DNA of 57,139 nt from assembly GCF_001598555.1 (NCBI RefSeq), contig NZ_BCZE01000055.1:1-57139 (forward strand), in the 5' to 3' direction. A program made the translations under genes and the position numbers. This document shows positions 49,699 through 57,139 of this stretch, in pieces (positions within the stretch are counted from its first letter, which is position 1; each line of letters starts with the position of its first letter). The stretch is from Novosphingobium rosa NBRC 15208. GTDB taxonomy: Bacteria; Pseudomonadota; Alphaproteobacteria; Sphingomonadales; Sphingomonadaceae. Below the pieces are notes generated by a model. It saw nothing but the letters and a program-made list of their open reading frames with translations. It ran no database searches and was not told the origin of the DNA.

Positions 49699-51735
49699 GT
49701 GGTTTCGTCGCGCCTGCTTCGATGGGTCGGAAATATTGGAAGTGACGATGCGCTGGCTGTCGCGCAGGCAGTCTATCTCCGGCGCCAGGTCCCATTGCTT
49801 TACGGGCTTTTGCTGATCAACTCGCTGGCCGTGGCCATTACCCATCTCGATGACGCGCCGAGCGCACTCACAATCAGCGCACCCAGCGTGCTGTTCGCAA
49901 TCACGTTCCTCCGCATGATAAAGTGGGTTCGCGAATCCCGTAAAGGGGCACCTGATCCACTGGAAGCCAAACGCCAATTGCGGTTGATGACGACGGTGGC
50001 GGGGCCTGTCGCCCTCGCTTACATCTGCTGGGCTTTGGCACTTTCTCCCTACGGCGGCCCCTATGAACAGGCTCATGTCGGCCTTTATATTTCGACAACC
50101 GTCATAGGATGCATATTTTGCCTCGCTGTGCTTCCGCAGGCTGCGTTGGTCGTGGCCGTCACGGTACTGCCGGCCTTCCTTGTTTTCTGCTTTGCCAAGC
50201 ATACGCTGATATTCATTACGATCGGGATCAACGTTTCCCTCGTTCTTGCCGTCTTACTCAGGGTGCTTCTGAACAGTTTCGAGCACTTCAGAAGTCAGAT
50301 CAGACCATCAGAGGCCCTGGTGACCCAACATCAGGAACTGCAGCGGTTAAACGACGAGAACCAAGCCCTTGCCCTGACGGACAGTCTGACCTCGCTGCCC
50401 AATCGTCGGAAATTTTATGCTGATCTGGACGCGCTCACCGCTCAGGAGGACGGCGGGTCTGCATTTGCTGTGGGCGTGCTGGATCTGGATCGCTTCAAGC
50501 TGGTCAACGACACATATGGCCATCAGGTCGGCGACCGGCTCCTGGCGGCCCTCGGCGGACGACTGCACGCGGCAGCCAGCCCGTTTTCGCGCGTTTATCG
50601 GCTTGGGGGTGACGAATTTGGGGTCATCGATCTGGGTGGCGACAAGGAGTCGCTAGGCCGCCTGCTGCAACAGGTTGAGGCGCCGCTCCATGTTGGCGAG
50701 ATCACCTTGAAGGTTGGTGGATCACTCGGCATCGCCCACTATCCTCAGGCCGGCAACACAGCCGCTGAACTGTTCGACCGGGCCGACTATGCTCTCTATC
50801 ATGCCAAACATGTGAATGGGGGAGGACTGTGCGTCTTCACCCCCTCGCTCGAGACCTCGGTGCGTGCAGACCAAGCCATCGAGATCGCCTTGCAAAGCAA
50901 TACGCTGTCGGATGAGATCAATGTCGTCCTTCAGCCTATTGTGGCGCTGGCGACAGGCCAAGTTCAGGCTGTAGAAGTCCTGGCACGTTGGAACAGCCCC
51001 CTATTAGGCCAAGTCTCGGCATCAGACTTCATCCCTATCGCTGAGCGTTCCACGGCGATCCACAGCATTACCAAGGCCGTCGTCAAAAAGGGGTTGGAGG
51101 CGGCGCGCCTCCTTCCCAAAGACGTGGCAGTTTCTCTCAACATTTCAGCCTGCGACCTATCTTCGGCGATAACACTCGCCTTCATCCAGAAAGTGATTCA
51201 GGAGGCGAAGGTTGATCCATCACGCATCTGGATCGAGGTGACAGAAACTGCCGTTATGCGCGACGCTGATGCGGCTGCGGCGGCTTTGCAGTCTTTTCGC
51301 GACATTGGCGTGCGCGTCGCCCTGGACGATTTTGGGACCGGCTATTCGAGCCTCGGCTATCTCGAGCAATTGCCGCTCGACAAGATCAAGATAGACCGCA
51401 GCTTCGTCAATGCTCTGGAAAAGGGTCGGGGAAGCGCCATCGTACAGGCTATGATCACCTTATGCCAAACAATCGGCATCGAATGCATTGCTGAAGGCGT
51501 TGAAACCGCCAGACAGCGCGACATCCTGCGCGACGCCGGTTGCGAGCAGGCCCAAGGGTATTTCTTCAACCAGCCTTTGCCGATCAATGACCTTCTTGTG
51601 CTATGTCCAAGGCGCTTTGGCGATATCAGCTCTCCGGACCAAAGCGAAATCAAGGAGGAGAAGGTCGGGAGTCAGAAGATCGAGACCCTATCCCCATTGC
51701 TCTTGACGGACCAACGGTCGCGACTGGCTGGCTGA
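49699..51735 (+). CDS. GGDEF-EAL cyclic-di-GMP turnover protein
   Basis: 678 aa. Five or six membrane helices in the first 190 residues (PLLYGLLLINSLAVAITHL, AALVVAVTVLPAFLVFCFA, IGINVSLVLAVLLRVLLNSF), then GGDEF domain (about 225-385) with an intact RLGGDEFGVI signature and LTSLPNRRKF, and an EAL domain (about 405-650) where the signature is EVLARW, DDFGTGYSSLGYL, KIDRSFV, and EGVET are intact. The GTG start is weakly supported by AAGGGTAAAG. Synthesises and/or degrades cyclic-di-GMP at the membrane. Confidence 0.93.
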   Translation: MVSSRLLRWVGNIGSDDALAVAQAVYLRRQVPLLYGLLLINSLAVAITHLDDAPSALTISAPSVLFAITFLRMIKWVRESRKGAPDPLEAKRQLRLMTTVAGPVALAYICWALALSPYGGPYEQAHVGLYISTTVIGCIFCLAVLPQAALVVAVTVLPAFLVFCFAKHTLIFITIGINVSLVLAVLLRVLLNSFEHFRSQIRPSEALVTQHQELQRLNDENQALALTDSLTSLPNRRKFYADLDALTAQEDGGSAFAVGVLDLDRFKLVNDTYGHQVGDRLLAALGGRLHAAASPFSRVYRLGGDEFGVIDLGGDKESLGRLLQQVEAPLHVGEITLKVGGSLGIAHYPQAGNTAAELFDRADYALYHAKHVNGGGLCVFTPSLETSVRADQAIEIALQSNTLSDEINVVLQPIVALATGQVQAVEVLARWNSPLLGQVSASDFIPIAERSTAIHSITKAVVKKGLEAARLLPKDVAVSLNISACDLSSAITLAFIQKVIQEAKVDPSRIWIEVTETAVMRDADAAAAALQSFRDIGVRVALDDFGTGYSSLGYLEQLPLDKIKIDRSFVNALEKGRGSAIVQAMITLCQTIGIECIAEGVETARQRDILRDAGCEQAQGYFFNQPLPINDLLVLCPRRFGDISSPDQSEIKEEKVGSQKIETLSPLLLTDQRSRLAG

Positions 51736-51739
51736 GGCG

Positions 51740-51759
51740 CAAACTCATAAAAGAGTTTG
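51740..51759 (+). terminator. Small AT-rich hairpin after the GGDEF/EAL gene
   Basis: CAAACTC (51740-51746) and GAGTTTG (51753-51759) with loop ATAAAA, five bases after the stop codon. Weak stem; possible terminator. Confidence 0.4.
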
Positions 51760-51814
51760 AGATCCGGACGGTTGCGTGAGTCAGGAGCCTTCCGGCATGA
51801 AGGATTGAACGGCG

Positions 51815-52034
51815 CGTCGCTGGTATGAACTGCCGGATCGGGAACTGGGCCTCATCGGCCGCTACTGCCCATCAAGCCTTGCGGCGTCCCCCGGGTCGAT
51901 GATCGGCGCTTGCTCGACGGCCTTATGTGGCGTTTTCGTTCGGGCACGCCTTGGGCGGGAATTCCCGAATGCTATGGGCCGCCGACCACGTGCTGAAACC
52001 GGTCTGTCCGATGTCGCAAGGCAACCGGGCATCG
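51815..52034 (+). pseudogene. IS5-family transposase remnant
   Basis: Frame fragments read RRWYELPDRELGLIGRYCP, then, one frame shifted, PRVDDRRLLDGLMWRFRSGTP, WAGIPECYGPPTTC, a TGA, NRSVRC. This is the N-terminal region of an IS5-type transposase (compare VDDRRVL...FR.GTPWRDIPERYGP). At least one indel around 51880 and an in-frame stop at 51994. The catalytic region is absent, so it is a dead fragment unrelated to the intact IS5 at 44.3 kb in sequence detail. Confidence 0.75.
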
Positions 52035-52125
52035 CAACCAGGGCAATTGCGGCAGTTGCCCTCACCGCGGCAGTCAGCCGGCCAAAGATTTTGAGTGATA
52101 GGGACTGCTGTGAGCAGCGGTACGT

Positions 52126-52725
52126 TCACCAAAGGTCCGATGAACCATTTCGGTCATGAGCGTGATACGGAACAGGCAAACGGGACCGCTCGTCATCAGG
52201 TGCCGTCGATGCTTCGCTGACCAGTCTGACCGCTCGGTCCGGCCCGCCGGTCGCGACAACCGTGAACACCTTGCCTTTCAGCTGGTTGTAGTTGACGAAA
52301 AACTGCCCGAGATGCTCGATAAAGAGTGTGCCCAAATCATCGATATGGGCAGTGTGCCCGTAGGAGATGGACAGCGCAAGACGCGCAATCAATCGATCAT
52401 TGCGCACGAGGGTGCCATCGCGCTCCCTCTGTTCAGCCTCGATCACGCCCAAAAGCTGAATGTGCGATATGCATCCCACCGAGCAAGGCTCGTCACCGAT
52501 GATGAGCACATCGAGTGGATCGCCATCCTGCGCAATCGTGGCAGGGATAAAGCCGAAATCGAGCGGGAAGCTCATGCCTGTTGGGAGCAGGCCGGAGAGT
52601 TCGAAGACACCGATCTCGGGGTCGTAAGTGTACTTCGAGCGGCTACCCTTGGGCGTCTCGACGATGGCCCGGCAGGTTGCCGCCTCCTTGTCGAGCAAAT
52701 GGTCAATCGCTGCCAAATTGGTCAA
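52126..52725 (-). CDS. ppa: Inorganic diphosphatase, divergent family-I type
   Basis: 199 aa, close to the soluble family-I length. The signature IAQDGDPLDVLIIGDEP and FPLDFGFIP are present, with metal-binding Asp residues kept. Other positions differ from E. coli PPase: the pocket Glu and Arg regions read SKYTYD and ELSGLL, Tyr55 is Phe, and the usual YK near the C-terminus is FVNYNQL. So it may be an altered-activity copy alongside a standard PPase elsewhere. Ends in a basic, disordered-looking tail. Gene symbol by family only. Confidence 0.82.
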   Translation of the reverse strand: MTNLAAIDHLLDKEAATCRAIVETPKGSRSKYTYDPEIGVFELSGLLPTGMSFPLDFGFIPATIAQDGDPLDVLIIGDEPCSVGCISHIQLLGVIEAEQRERDGTLVRNDRLIARLALSISYGHTAHIDDLGTLFIEHLGQFFVNYNQLKGKVFTVVATGGPDRAVRLVSEASTAPDDERSRLPVPYHAHDRNGSSDLW

Positions 52726-53027
52726 TGGAACTCTCGCTGCTTGGAGCCCGATAGGGCGGAGCTTACCCGTCTTCAGGAGCCAGTCGCCCCAGGAAACGGG
52801 TGGCGGTCATGCCAACTCCATAAGAGGGAAGTTCAGTTTTAGGCGTAGGTTCCGCTTTCGGGTTGAAGGCCACCGGCGGCATATCTGTCAGGGACCACGG
52901 GCCCTTTCGATGCGCTGAAGATATGCAAACGCGCGCCATGCTGATGCCGGTAGCGGACCCCTCGGCTGCATTCCCCATTTCGTCAGAGTTCCAATCACTG
53001 CCGGCCCCGGCCTCAGGAGGACCTGCT
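52726..53027. other. Intergenic region between divergent PPase and response-regulator genes
   Basis: About 300 bases; it should hold promoters for both sides. No recognisable gene or strong hairpin. Confidence 0.4.
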
Positions 53028-53399
53028 ATGACGCTGATCCTGGTTGTAGACGATGAGCTGGCGCTCGCTGATTTGCTTGAGGATGCTCTTCTCGATGAAG
53101 GCTTCGAGGTGTTGAAGGCAGGCGATGGCCTGCGAGGCCTACGCATTGCCGAAGTTCATAAACCGGATGTGGTGGTGACCGACTTCATGATGCCGGTGAA
53201 GACCGGGCTAGAATTGGCGGAAGATTTGCGAAGCGACCCGGAACTTCGCGCAATCCCGGTGATCCTGATGACCGGCGCCCAGGGCGGGGTTGCCGGCAAG
53301 CGTACCGATCTTTTTAGGGCGGTTCTAAACAAGCCTTATAAACTGGAGGCCATGGTCGACACGATCATGCACTCCTGCGAGCAAGACCCCTGGCGCTGA
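53028..53399 (+). CDS. Single-domain response regulator
   Basis: 123 aa receiver: ILVVDDELALADLLEDAL, phosphoacceptor Asp in VVVTDFMMPVKTG, Thr in ILMTGAQGG, Lys in VLNKPYKLEA. ATG 53028 has AGGAGG seven bases upstream; the frame is open back to 52863 without a site. No output domain. Alone between the PPase and the RsbQ-like group. Confidence 0.92.
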   Translation: MTLILVVDDELALADLLEDALLDEGFEVLKAGDGLRGLRIAEVHKPDVVVTDFMMPVKTGLELAEDLRSDPELRAIPVILMTGAQGGVAGKRTDLFRAVLNKPYKLEAMVDTIMHSCEQDPWR

Positions 53400-53808
53400 C
53401 AGTGCGGCCATTCCCACCCCAATTGGCGTCCATTGTAGCTTGCCATACATTCAGTTGCTGGCCGTGGATCGCGAATGGAAAGACGTGGATCGAGAGCAGC
53501 CGGTTCAGACACCGACTTAACCGGGAGTTGCTGACAGAGCCGACATCGAAAACCGGAGTTGTTTGTCCGATAGCCGACAGTTGCTCATCACCGTGCTCGG
53601 CATTGATCTCGCGATAGCCCACGCAAGGCTGTGATGATGCGCGAGCATCCTGCGCTCTAAGGTATGCCTGGCAATGCCTATTGCTGGCCAGCGTGGTGCG
53701 GACATGCTAGCCAAATTCCACGTGTATCGTCGCCACCCATCTCAGGCGTTTATGGCTGCCCGATTATCCAAGCGATCGCCTTTACCGCCAAACTCGAGGC
53801 TGAATTCA
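53400..53808. other. Intergenic region, about 400 bases, nothing recognised
   Basis: Between a response regulator and the RsbQ-like hydrolase. Some frames are open but give no recognisable protein; no clear promoter consensus. Confidence 0.4.
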
Positions 53809-54633
53809 ATGATGTTGTCCGGACAGACCGGGAAATCTGAGGGCACCGGTGCCATCCTTCGCTTGAATGCTCGCACAGCCGGCTCCGGCGAGCAGGCGAT
53901 AATGTTCGCCCATGGCTTTGGCTGCGATCAGAACATGTGGCGCTATGTCTCCCCTGCTTTTGAAGATCGCTTCCGCACGGTGCTGTTCGACTATGTCGGA
54001 TCGGGTGGTGCCGACATCGACGCCTATGTCATTGAGAAATATGCCACGCTCGATGGCTATGCGCAGGATGTGGTCGATCTGGCCCGCGCGCTGGAGATCA
54101 AGGATGGCATCTTCGTCGGCCATTCAGTCAGTGCGATGATCGGGCTGATCGCGGCTCGGCAGGCGCCCGAGCTGTTCTCGAAGCTGGTGCTGGTCGCCCC
54201 GTCGCCCTGCTATATCGATGAGGCCGACTATGTCGGCGGCTTCAACCGGGCTCAGATCCTCGAGCTGCTCGACTTTCTGGATAGCAATCACATGGGCTGG
54301 TCGCAGGCCATGGCCCCAATGATCATGGCCAACCCCGACCGGCCCGAACTGGGTGAGGAACTGGCAGGCAGCTTCTGCCGCTCCGATCCGGAGATCGCCA
54401 AGCGCTTTGCCCGCACCACCTTTCTGTCCGACAATCGTGGTGATTTGGGCGCCATCGAGGCGCAGGTGCTGATCCTGCAATGCCGCGAGGATCTGATCGC
54501 GCCGTTGGCTGTCGGAGACTATGTGCATGCCGCCATTCCCGGCAGCGAACTGGTGGTGATGAAGGCCACCGGCCACTGTCCTAACTTGAGCGCGCCTGAG
54601 GAAACTATTGCCGCGATAACCGCTTTTGTCTGA
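53809..54633 (+). CDS. RsbQ-like alpha/beta hydrolase
   Basis: 274 aa. MFAHGFGCDQNMWRYVSPAF near residue 30, the nucleophile elbow GHSVSAMIG near 105 (Ser), the Asp in QCREDLIAPLA and the His in ATGHCPNLSAPEE complete a Ser-Asp-His triad. It closely follows RsbQ of Bacillus and its plant relatives KAI2/D14, which pass a small-molecule signal to a PAS-domain partner (RsbP phosphatase). Here the next gene is a PAS histidine kinase. Start ATG 53809 gives the family N-terminus; the frame is open to 53674. Confidence 0.9.
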   Translation: MMLSGQTGKSEGTGAILRLNARTAGSGEQAIMFAHGFGCDQNMWRYVSPAFEDRFRTVLFDYVGSGGADIDAYVIEKYATLDGYAQDVVDLARALEIKDGIFVGHSVSAMIGLIAARQAPELFSKLVLVAPSPCYIDEADYVGGFNRAQILELLDFLDSNHMGWSQAMAPMIMANPDRPELGEELAGSFCRSDPEIAKRFARTTFLSDNRGDLGAIEAQVLILQCREDLIAPLAVGDYVHAAIPGSELVVMKATGHCPNLSAPEETIAAITAFV

Positions 54634-54634
54634 A

Positions 54635-55765
54635 ATGCCTCTCGATTATGCTGACTTGTTTGAGACCGCACCCTGCGGCTATGTCCTGACCGACAAGGAA
54701 GGCCGTATCACTCGGGCCAACGCGACCTTTGCAAAATGGGTGGGGTGGGCGCCGCACGAGCTGCAAGGCAGGCGTTTTGCCGACCTTCTGCCGATTGCGG
54801 TGCGGATCTTCTATGAAAGCCATGTCGCGCCCATGCTGCATGTGCAGGGCAGCGTGAGCGAGATCGCCCTCGATGTCCTTCATGCCGAAGGACACAAGCT
54901 CCCGATGCTGATCAACGGAGCGGCGGTGCGCGATGATCATGGACAGGTCGCCTCTCTGCGTTTCGCCGTGTTCACCGCCACGCAGCGGCGCAACTATGAG
55001 CAAACCCTGCTCCATTCACGCAATGAGGCCCAGGCCAGCGTACTGTCCGAGCGGGCTGAATCCGAACTGCGTGAACAATTCATCGCCGTGCTGGGCCATG
55101 ATCTGCGCAACCCGCTGGCTGCGATCGCCGGTGGCGCCCGCATGTTGCTCAAAGAGCAACTGAGCGAGCGCGGCAGCATGATCCTGCGCCTGATCGACGG
55201 CAGCGTGGTGCGGGCTGGTGGGCTGATCGACAATGTGCTCGATTTTGCGCGCGGACGGCTCGGCGGCGGTATCACTTTAACCCGCAACGACCAGGAACCG
55301 CTCGAACCCGTCCTGCGTCAGGTCATCGGCGAGCTTCGCGCGATCAGCCCGGATCACTGGATCGATGCAAAGTTCGCCATCGACGCCCTCGTGGATTGCG
55401 ACCATGTGCGAATGGGGCAATTGCTCTCCAACCTGCTGGGCAATGCCCTGACCCATGGTGCCAAGGACCAATCCGTGCGCGTCCGGGCAGAAACAACCGA
55501 TGGCAGTTTCATCATCGCGGTTGCCAATGGCGGCGAGCCTATCCCCTCAGCAGCACTCGAGCGCCTGTTCCAGCCCTTCTTCCGCGGCGGGAGTCATGAT
55601 CGTCAAGAGGGACTGGGCCTCGGGCTTCACATCGCATCGGAGATTGCCCGGGCACATGGCGGTAAGCTAACTGTGTCCTCTGATCCGGTCGAGACCTGTT
55701 TCACCTTTACCATGCCCATGGGCGGTTTGCCGCGAAATTCACGCGGACGGCAACATTCCCGCTGA
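54635..55765 (+). CDS. PAS-domain sensor histidine kinase, coupled to RsbQ-like gene
   Basis: About 376 aa. PAS domain (residues about 8-125: LFETAPCGYVLTDKEGRITRANATF), coiled linker, HisKA with VLGHDLRNPLAAIAGGARML, HATPase with NLLGNALTHGAKD and EGLGLGLHIASEIARAHGG. No membrane helices. ATG 54635 is one base after the hydrolase stop; a TTG at 54626 would overlap it. Reads like RsbP's PAS domain attached to a kinase instead of a PP2C phosphatase. Confidence 0.9.
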   Translation: MPLDYADLFETAPCGYVLTDKEGRITRANATFAKWVGWAPHELQGRRFADLLPIAVRIFYESHVAPMLHVQGSVSEIALDVLHAEGHKLPMLINGAAVRDDHGQVASLRFAVFTATQRRNYEQTLLHSRNEAQASVLSERAESELREQFIAVLGHDLRNPLAAIAGGARMLLKEQLSERGSMILRLIDGSVVRAGGLIDNVLDFARGRLGGGITLTRNDQEPLEPVLRQVIGELRAISPDHWIDAKFAIDALVDCDHVRMGQLLSNLLGNALTHGAKDQSVRVRAETTDGSFIIAVANGGEPIPSAALERLFQPFFRGGSHDRQEGLGLGLHIASEIARAHGGKLTVSSDPVETCFTFTMPMGGLPRNSRGRQHSR

Positions 55766-55824
55766 ACCTTACCAGTCTTCGAAGCTTGTGTTTGCAGGGC
55801 CTTTCGCCCGGAAGGGACCCCGCC

Positions 55825-56196
55825 ATGCCGAAAGAAGCGCTGAAAACCACCGTCCTGGTCGTGGAGGATGAAATCCTCGTGCGCCTGTACGGCATGGATA
55901 TTCTCGAAGACGCCGGCTTCAGCGTGTTAGAGGCAGGTAATGCCGATGAGGCAATCAACTTGCTGCAGGAGCACGACCACGTGAACCTGCTGTTTTCGGA
56001 CATCGACATGCCCGGAAGCATGAACGGCCTGGAGCTTGCCAAATTTGTCCGCGACCGCTGGCCCAGTATCAAGTTGCTTCTGACCTCCGGGCACCGCCAC
56101 CCGGCGCCCGAAGAACTACCCGATGAAGGTCGCTTTGTGCGGAAGCCGTGGCGTGAAGACGCGCTGATGGAGAAAATTCGCGCGATGCTCGCCTGA
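55825..56196 (+). CDS. Single-domain response regulator
   Basis: 123 aa receiver: TTVLVVEDEILVRLYGMDIL, Asp in LLFSDIDMPGSMNGL, Ser/Thr in LLLTSGHRHP, Lys in FVRKPWREDAL. ATG 55825 follows GAAGGGACC. It lies 59 bases after the PAS kinase on the same strand and is its likely partner. Confidence 0.92.
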   Translation: MPKEALKTTVLVVEDEILVRLYGMDILEDAGFSVLEAGNADEAINLLQEHDHVNLLFSDIDMPGSMNGLELAKFVRDRWPSIKLLLTSGHRHPAPEELPDEGRFVRKPWREDALMEKIRAMLA

Positions 56197-56323
56197 GCGT
56201 CAAGATGGCTCGCAGTTCGGGCAATTGGGGCAGACGCGAGAAGCCCTTGGTATCATGTGCCCTGGGCGCAACCGGTAGCCCCATGCTCCGAACGTTATTG
56301 TTACAGCCGGAGAGATGAAGAAG

Positions 56324-56353
56324 GCTGGAGGCAGCATCAACGCCGCCTCCAGC
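56324..56353 (-). terminator. Rho-independent-type terminator after the DUF2383-like gene
   Basis: GCTGGAGGC (56324-56332) and GCCTCCAGC (56345-56353) make a perfect 9-bp stem with a 12-base loop, starting 9 bases past the stop; on the minus strand a TTCTTCATCT pyrimidine run follows. Confidence 0.6.
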
Positions 56354-56362
56354 GACCAGGGT

Positions 56363-56815
56363 TTAACCCTGGAGCGAGTGCTTGATGTCACGAATTTCAT
56401 CGTGCCCGGCCTTGACCGAATCATAGGCCGATCCGACCAGAGTCAACACAGGCGCAGACAGGTCCCTATCACCGAGTGCATCCTCGAACTTCGCCTTGAT
56501 ATGATCCTCACCGGCCTCGACTTCGTTGATGATGGCCTTGTCGTCATGGCCGGTTACGGCAGACTTAAGGTTGAGAAAGGCACGATGGGCACCAGCGAGA
56601 ATCGTACCATCGTCTTCGGCGTCGCCGCCCAGAGTGGTGACTTCCTGCTGAAGGCGCGAGACCAGATCGCGCCGTTCACTGGCAAGGCCATTGAAAAGCG
56701 TGATGAAAGAGGGGTTCTTGGTCTCCGTCGCCGCTTCGGTATAACCGTCGACGCTATCCAGGGTTGTGGCAATGAGACTGTTCAGCACAGAGATGTCATG
56801 GTTGGTGTCGGTCAT
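56363..56815 (-). CDS. DUF2383-like four-helix protein
   Basis: 150 aa. Start ATG 56815 has AGGAGCGATT upstream; 35 further codons of frame are not conserved. The pattern SVLNSLIATTLDSVDGYTEA and RRDLVSRLQQEVTTLGGDAEDDG resembles the PA2169/DUF2383 ferritin-like helical family, with Glu/His residues (EAGEDHIKAKFEDAL) that could bind metal. Abundant stress-type proteins; exact role unknown. Followed by a good terminator hairpin. Confidence 0.85.
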   Translation of the reverse strand: MTDTNHDISVLNSLIATTLDSVDGYTEAATETKNPSFITLFNGLASERRDLVSRLQQEVTTLGGDAEDDGTILAGAHRAFLNLKSAVTGHDDKAIINEVEAGEDHIKAKFEDALGDRDLSAPVLTLVGSAYDSVKAGHDEIRDIKHSLQG

Positions 56816-57139
56816 AATCGCTCCTGAGAATAGGAATCGCTGCAGGAGGCAGCAGACTCTATGACCCAATGTGCTGGCAGGCCAAAAGTATCCTTTGGCT
56901 GCGCTAGGTTTTCTTTTCATGCGACGAAGCGATGCTATGGGGACGGTTTGCGTGAGGGATTCAGAATTCCGCTTGCTCTGTTATGGCAGACTCCGGGCGC
57001 AGAGGCAGTCCAGTAAACCCAAAATGGGTGATCACCGCGCCTCTTCCCCAATGGCAGGTCACGGCTCCTAACATGAGCACACTCCGCGGCATGCGGGGAT
57101 CAATTTCGTCAATTCAGTCTTGCTTGTGCAAGGTGGCGG
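56816..57139. other. Region to the right edge, nothing recognised
   Basis: Contains the promoter side of the DUF2383-like gene. Short frames near 56871-57071 do not resemble known proteins. A gene may begin beyond the edge. Confidence 0.35.

Noticed and set aside
1..57139. CRISPR arrays, tRNA or rRNA genes, prophage and toxin-antitoxin modules
   Set aside because: No regularly spaced repeats, no tRNA-like cloverleaf noticed, and no phage or toxin-antitoxin gene pairs recognised in the window.

Overview
The window is chromosome- or large-replicon-like DNA of a sphingomonad-type alphaproteobacterium. The basis is high GC, protein similarity patterns I recognise from Sphingomonadales (Novosphingobium/Sphingomonas/Sphingobium), an EcfG-like ECF sigma factor, an HWE-type histidine kinase and IS66/IS5 elements. 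No tRNA, rRNA or CRISPR array was seen. The theme is stress and envelope accessory functions: DNA repair (LigD polymerase domain, exonuclease III), peroxide and metal defence (KatE, an Nramp-like carrier, hemerythrin), general-stress small proteins (DUF3175, DUF2383-like, a SHOCT-like protein), redox enzymes, and many PAS/GAF sensor kinases and response regulators.

Layout. 1-2.1 kb: 3' end of ligD and two small genes. 2.4-6.9 kb (minus): a probable four-gene operon of PEP-mutase/isocitrate-lyase-like enzyme, thiamine-diphosphate oxidase-like enzyme, small membrane protein and zinc alcohol dehydrogenase. 7.06-11.9 kb: two IS66 elements, one (7069-9475, with exact 8-bp target duplications) inserted in the start region of the other's tnpA. 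12-16.3 kb: secreted DUF6438/ankyrin protein, EcfG-like sigma factor, and a DUF421-DUF3175-SDR operon. 16.5-21.6 kb: frameshifted HWE kinase, exonuclease III, a 59-aa acidic protein, a heme-oxygenase-like iron enzyme, a formate/nitrite-type channel, and a gene with an apparent CTG start. 21.7-32.8 kb: two hybrid sensor kinases around an unassigned 738-aa protein, a Crp/Fnr regulator, hemerythrin, and a response regulator. 33.2-40.7 kb: OprB-like porin overlapping a thioredoxin-reductase-like flavoprotein, Nramp-like transporter, PRC-barrel membrane protein, phasin-like protein, KatE. 40.7-44.1 kb (minus): PIG-L deacetylase, a methyltransferase/acyl-CoA-dehydrogenase fusion and a glycosyltransferase, tightly coupled; an IS5 element lies just upstream. 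45.4-46.5 kb: a second copy of the SDR-DUF3175 pair with DUF3175 broken. 46.9-57 kb: Tat-exported GFOR-like oxidoreductase, small membrane genes, GGDEF/EAL protein, IS5 remnant, divergent inorganic diphosphatase, response regulators, an RsbQ-like hydrolase coupled to a PAS histidine kinase, and a DUF2383-like protein.

The genes look like a stress-response region assembled around envelope and redox sensing: kinases, regulators and an alternative sigma factor are interspersed with their likely type of targets. The least conventional units are the PIG-L / methyltransferase-ACAD fusion / glycosyltransferase operon, the RsbQ-like hydrolase wired to a histidine kinase instead of a PP2C phosphatase, and the nested IS66 pair. 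Functional links between neighbours are inferences from order, strand and overlaps.
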